This document shows, piece by piece, positions 63,978 to 64,000 of a stretch of DNA of 64,000 nucleotides. The notes under the pieces are model-generated. The model searched no databases and was not told the origin of the DNA. It worked only from the letters and a program-made list of their open reading frames with translations. How positions within the stretch are numbered: the stretch's first letter is position 1; each line of letters opens with the position of its first letter. Location of the stretch: assembly GCA_045611765.1 (NCBI GenBank), contig JAZKXT010000004.1:1-64000 (forward strand). Reading direction: 5' to 3'. The stretch comes from UMGS1649 sp045611765. GTDB taxonomy: Bacteria; Bacillota; Clostridia; TANB77; CAG-465. The translations under genes and the position numbers were made by a program.

Positions 63978-64000
63978 ATTCATTTTTTATTTTTATTTTA

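Overview
The window looks like a chromosomal segment of a low-G+C Gram-positive bacterium of the Clostridia type. The evidence is A/T-rich DNA, strong AGGAGG-type ribosome binding sites, sigma-A-type promoters (TTGACA/TATAAT), a spoVS-ymdB pair, an amaP/DUF2273/Asp23 envelope-stress set, a single-chain GlyRS and a YqzL-era-recO cluster. No species can be named from sequence alone. Most genes are on the minus strand.

Layout. 1-3.9 kb: the 5' end of a pilin-like gene, recO, yqzL, era and a phosphohexomutase. 4.1-6.9 kb: a 923-aa BspA-type leucine-rich-repeat protein with a pilin-like leader. 7.3-13 kb: tRNA-Glu(CTC), spoVS, ymdB, lgt, a small membrane protein, an O-antigen-ligase-like polymerase and ppa. 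13.1-16.9 kb (plus strand): a pseudouridine synthase, an internally deleted Fic gene beside an HTH regulator with a long palindrome, asd and a D-2-hydroxyacid dehydrogenase. 17-20.8 kb: a coupled pair (PstS-like binding protein and DUF4163/DUF3298 membrane protein) and a winged-helix protein. 21-37.4 kb: a large minus-strand locus encoding a type IV secretion (T4SS)-like machine: three VirB2-like pilins, PrgI/VirB3-like, a VirB4 N-domain-like protein, VirB4 ATPase, two alternative VirB6 N-halves (one split by a frameshift), a separate VirB6 C-half, three single-pass proteins, a CHAP-domain cell-wall hydrolase and an S1-domain protein. No relaxase or VirD4 coupling protein is in view. A frameshifted M23 peptidase sits divergently in front of it. 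38-51 kb: housekeeping genes (tandem-OB SSB, TraX-like, pgi, SDR, NahK-like kinase, ssrA tmRNA, response regulator, Rpn nuclease, glyQS, xseAB, nusB, DUF2273, amaP). 51.2-60 kb: a type IV pilus operon (pilMN fusion, pilO, pilP-like, pilin, a prepilin-peptidase/pilin fusion, minor pilin, pilB, pilT, pilC). 60.3-64 kb: Asp23, a second pilin-leader surface-repeat protein (DUF285) and a membrane protein.

How they fit together. Two envelope-spanning machines lie about 14 kb apart. The pilus operon has assembly and retraction ATPases, and at least three proteins in the window carry pilin-like leaders that it could assemble or export, two of them large repeat proteins. The T4SS-like locus carries its own wall hydrolase. 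A direct repeat, TGTAATATT-NN-TGTAAYAWT with an 11-bp period, occurs upstream of pilMN, the first VirB2-like gene and the third VirB2-like gene, which suggests one regulator for both machines. The most unusual single gene is the prepilin-peptidase N-domain fused to a prepilin with an internal cleavage site.
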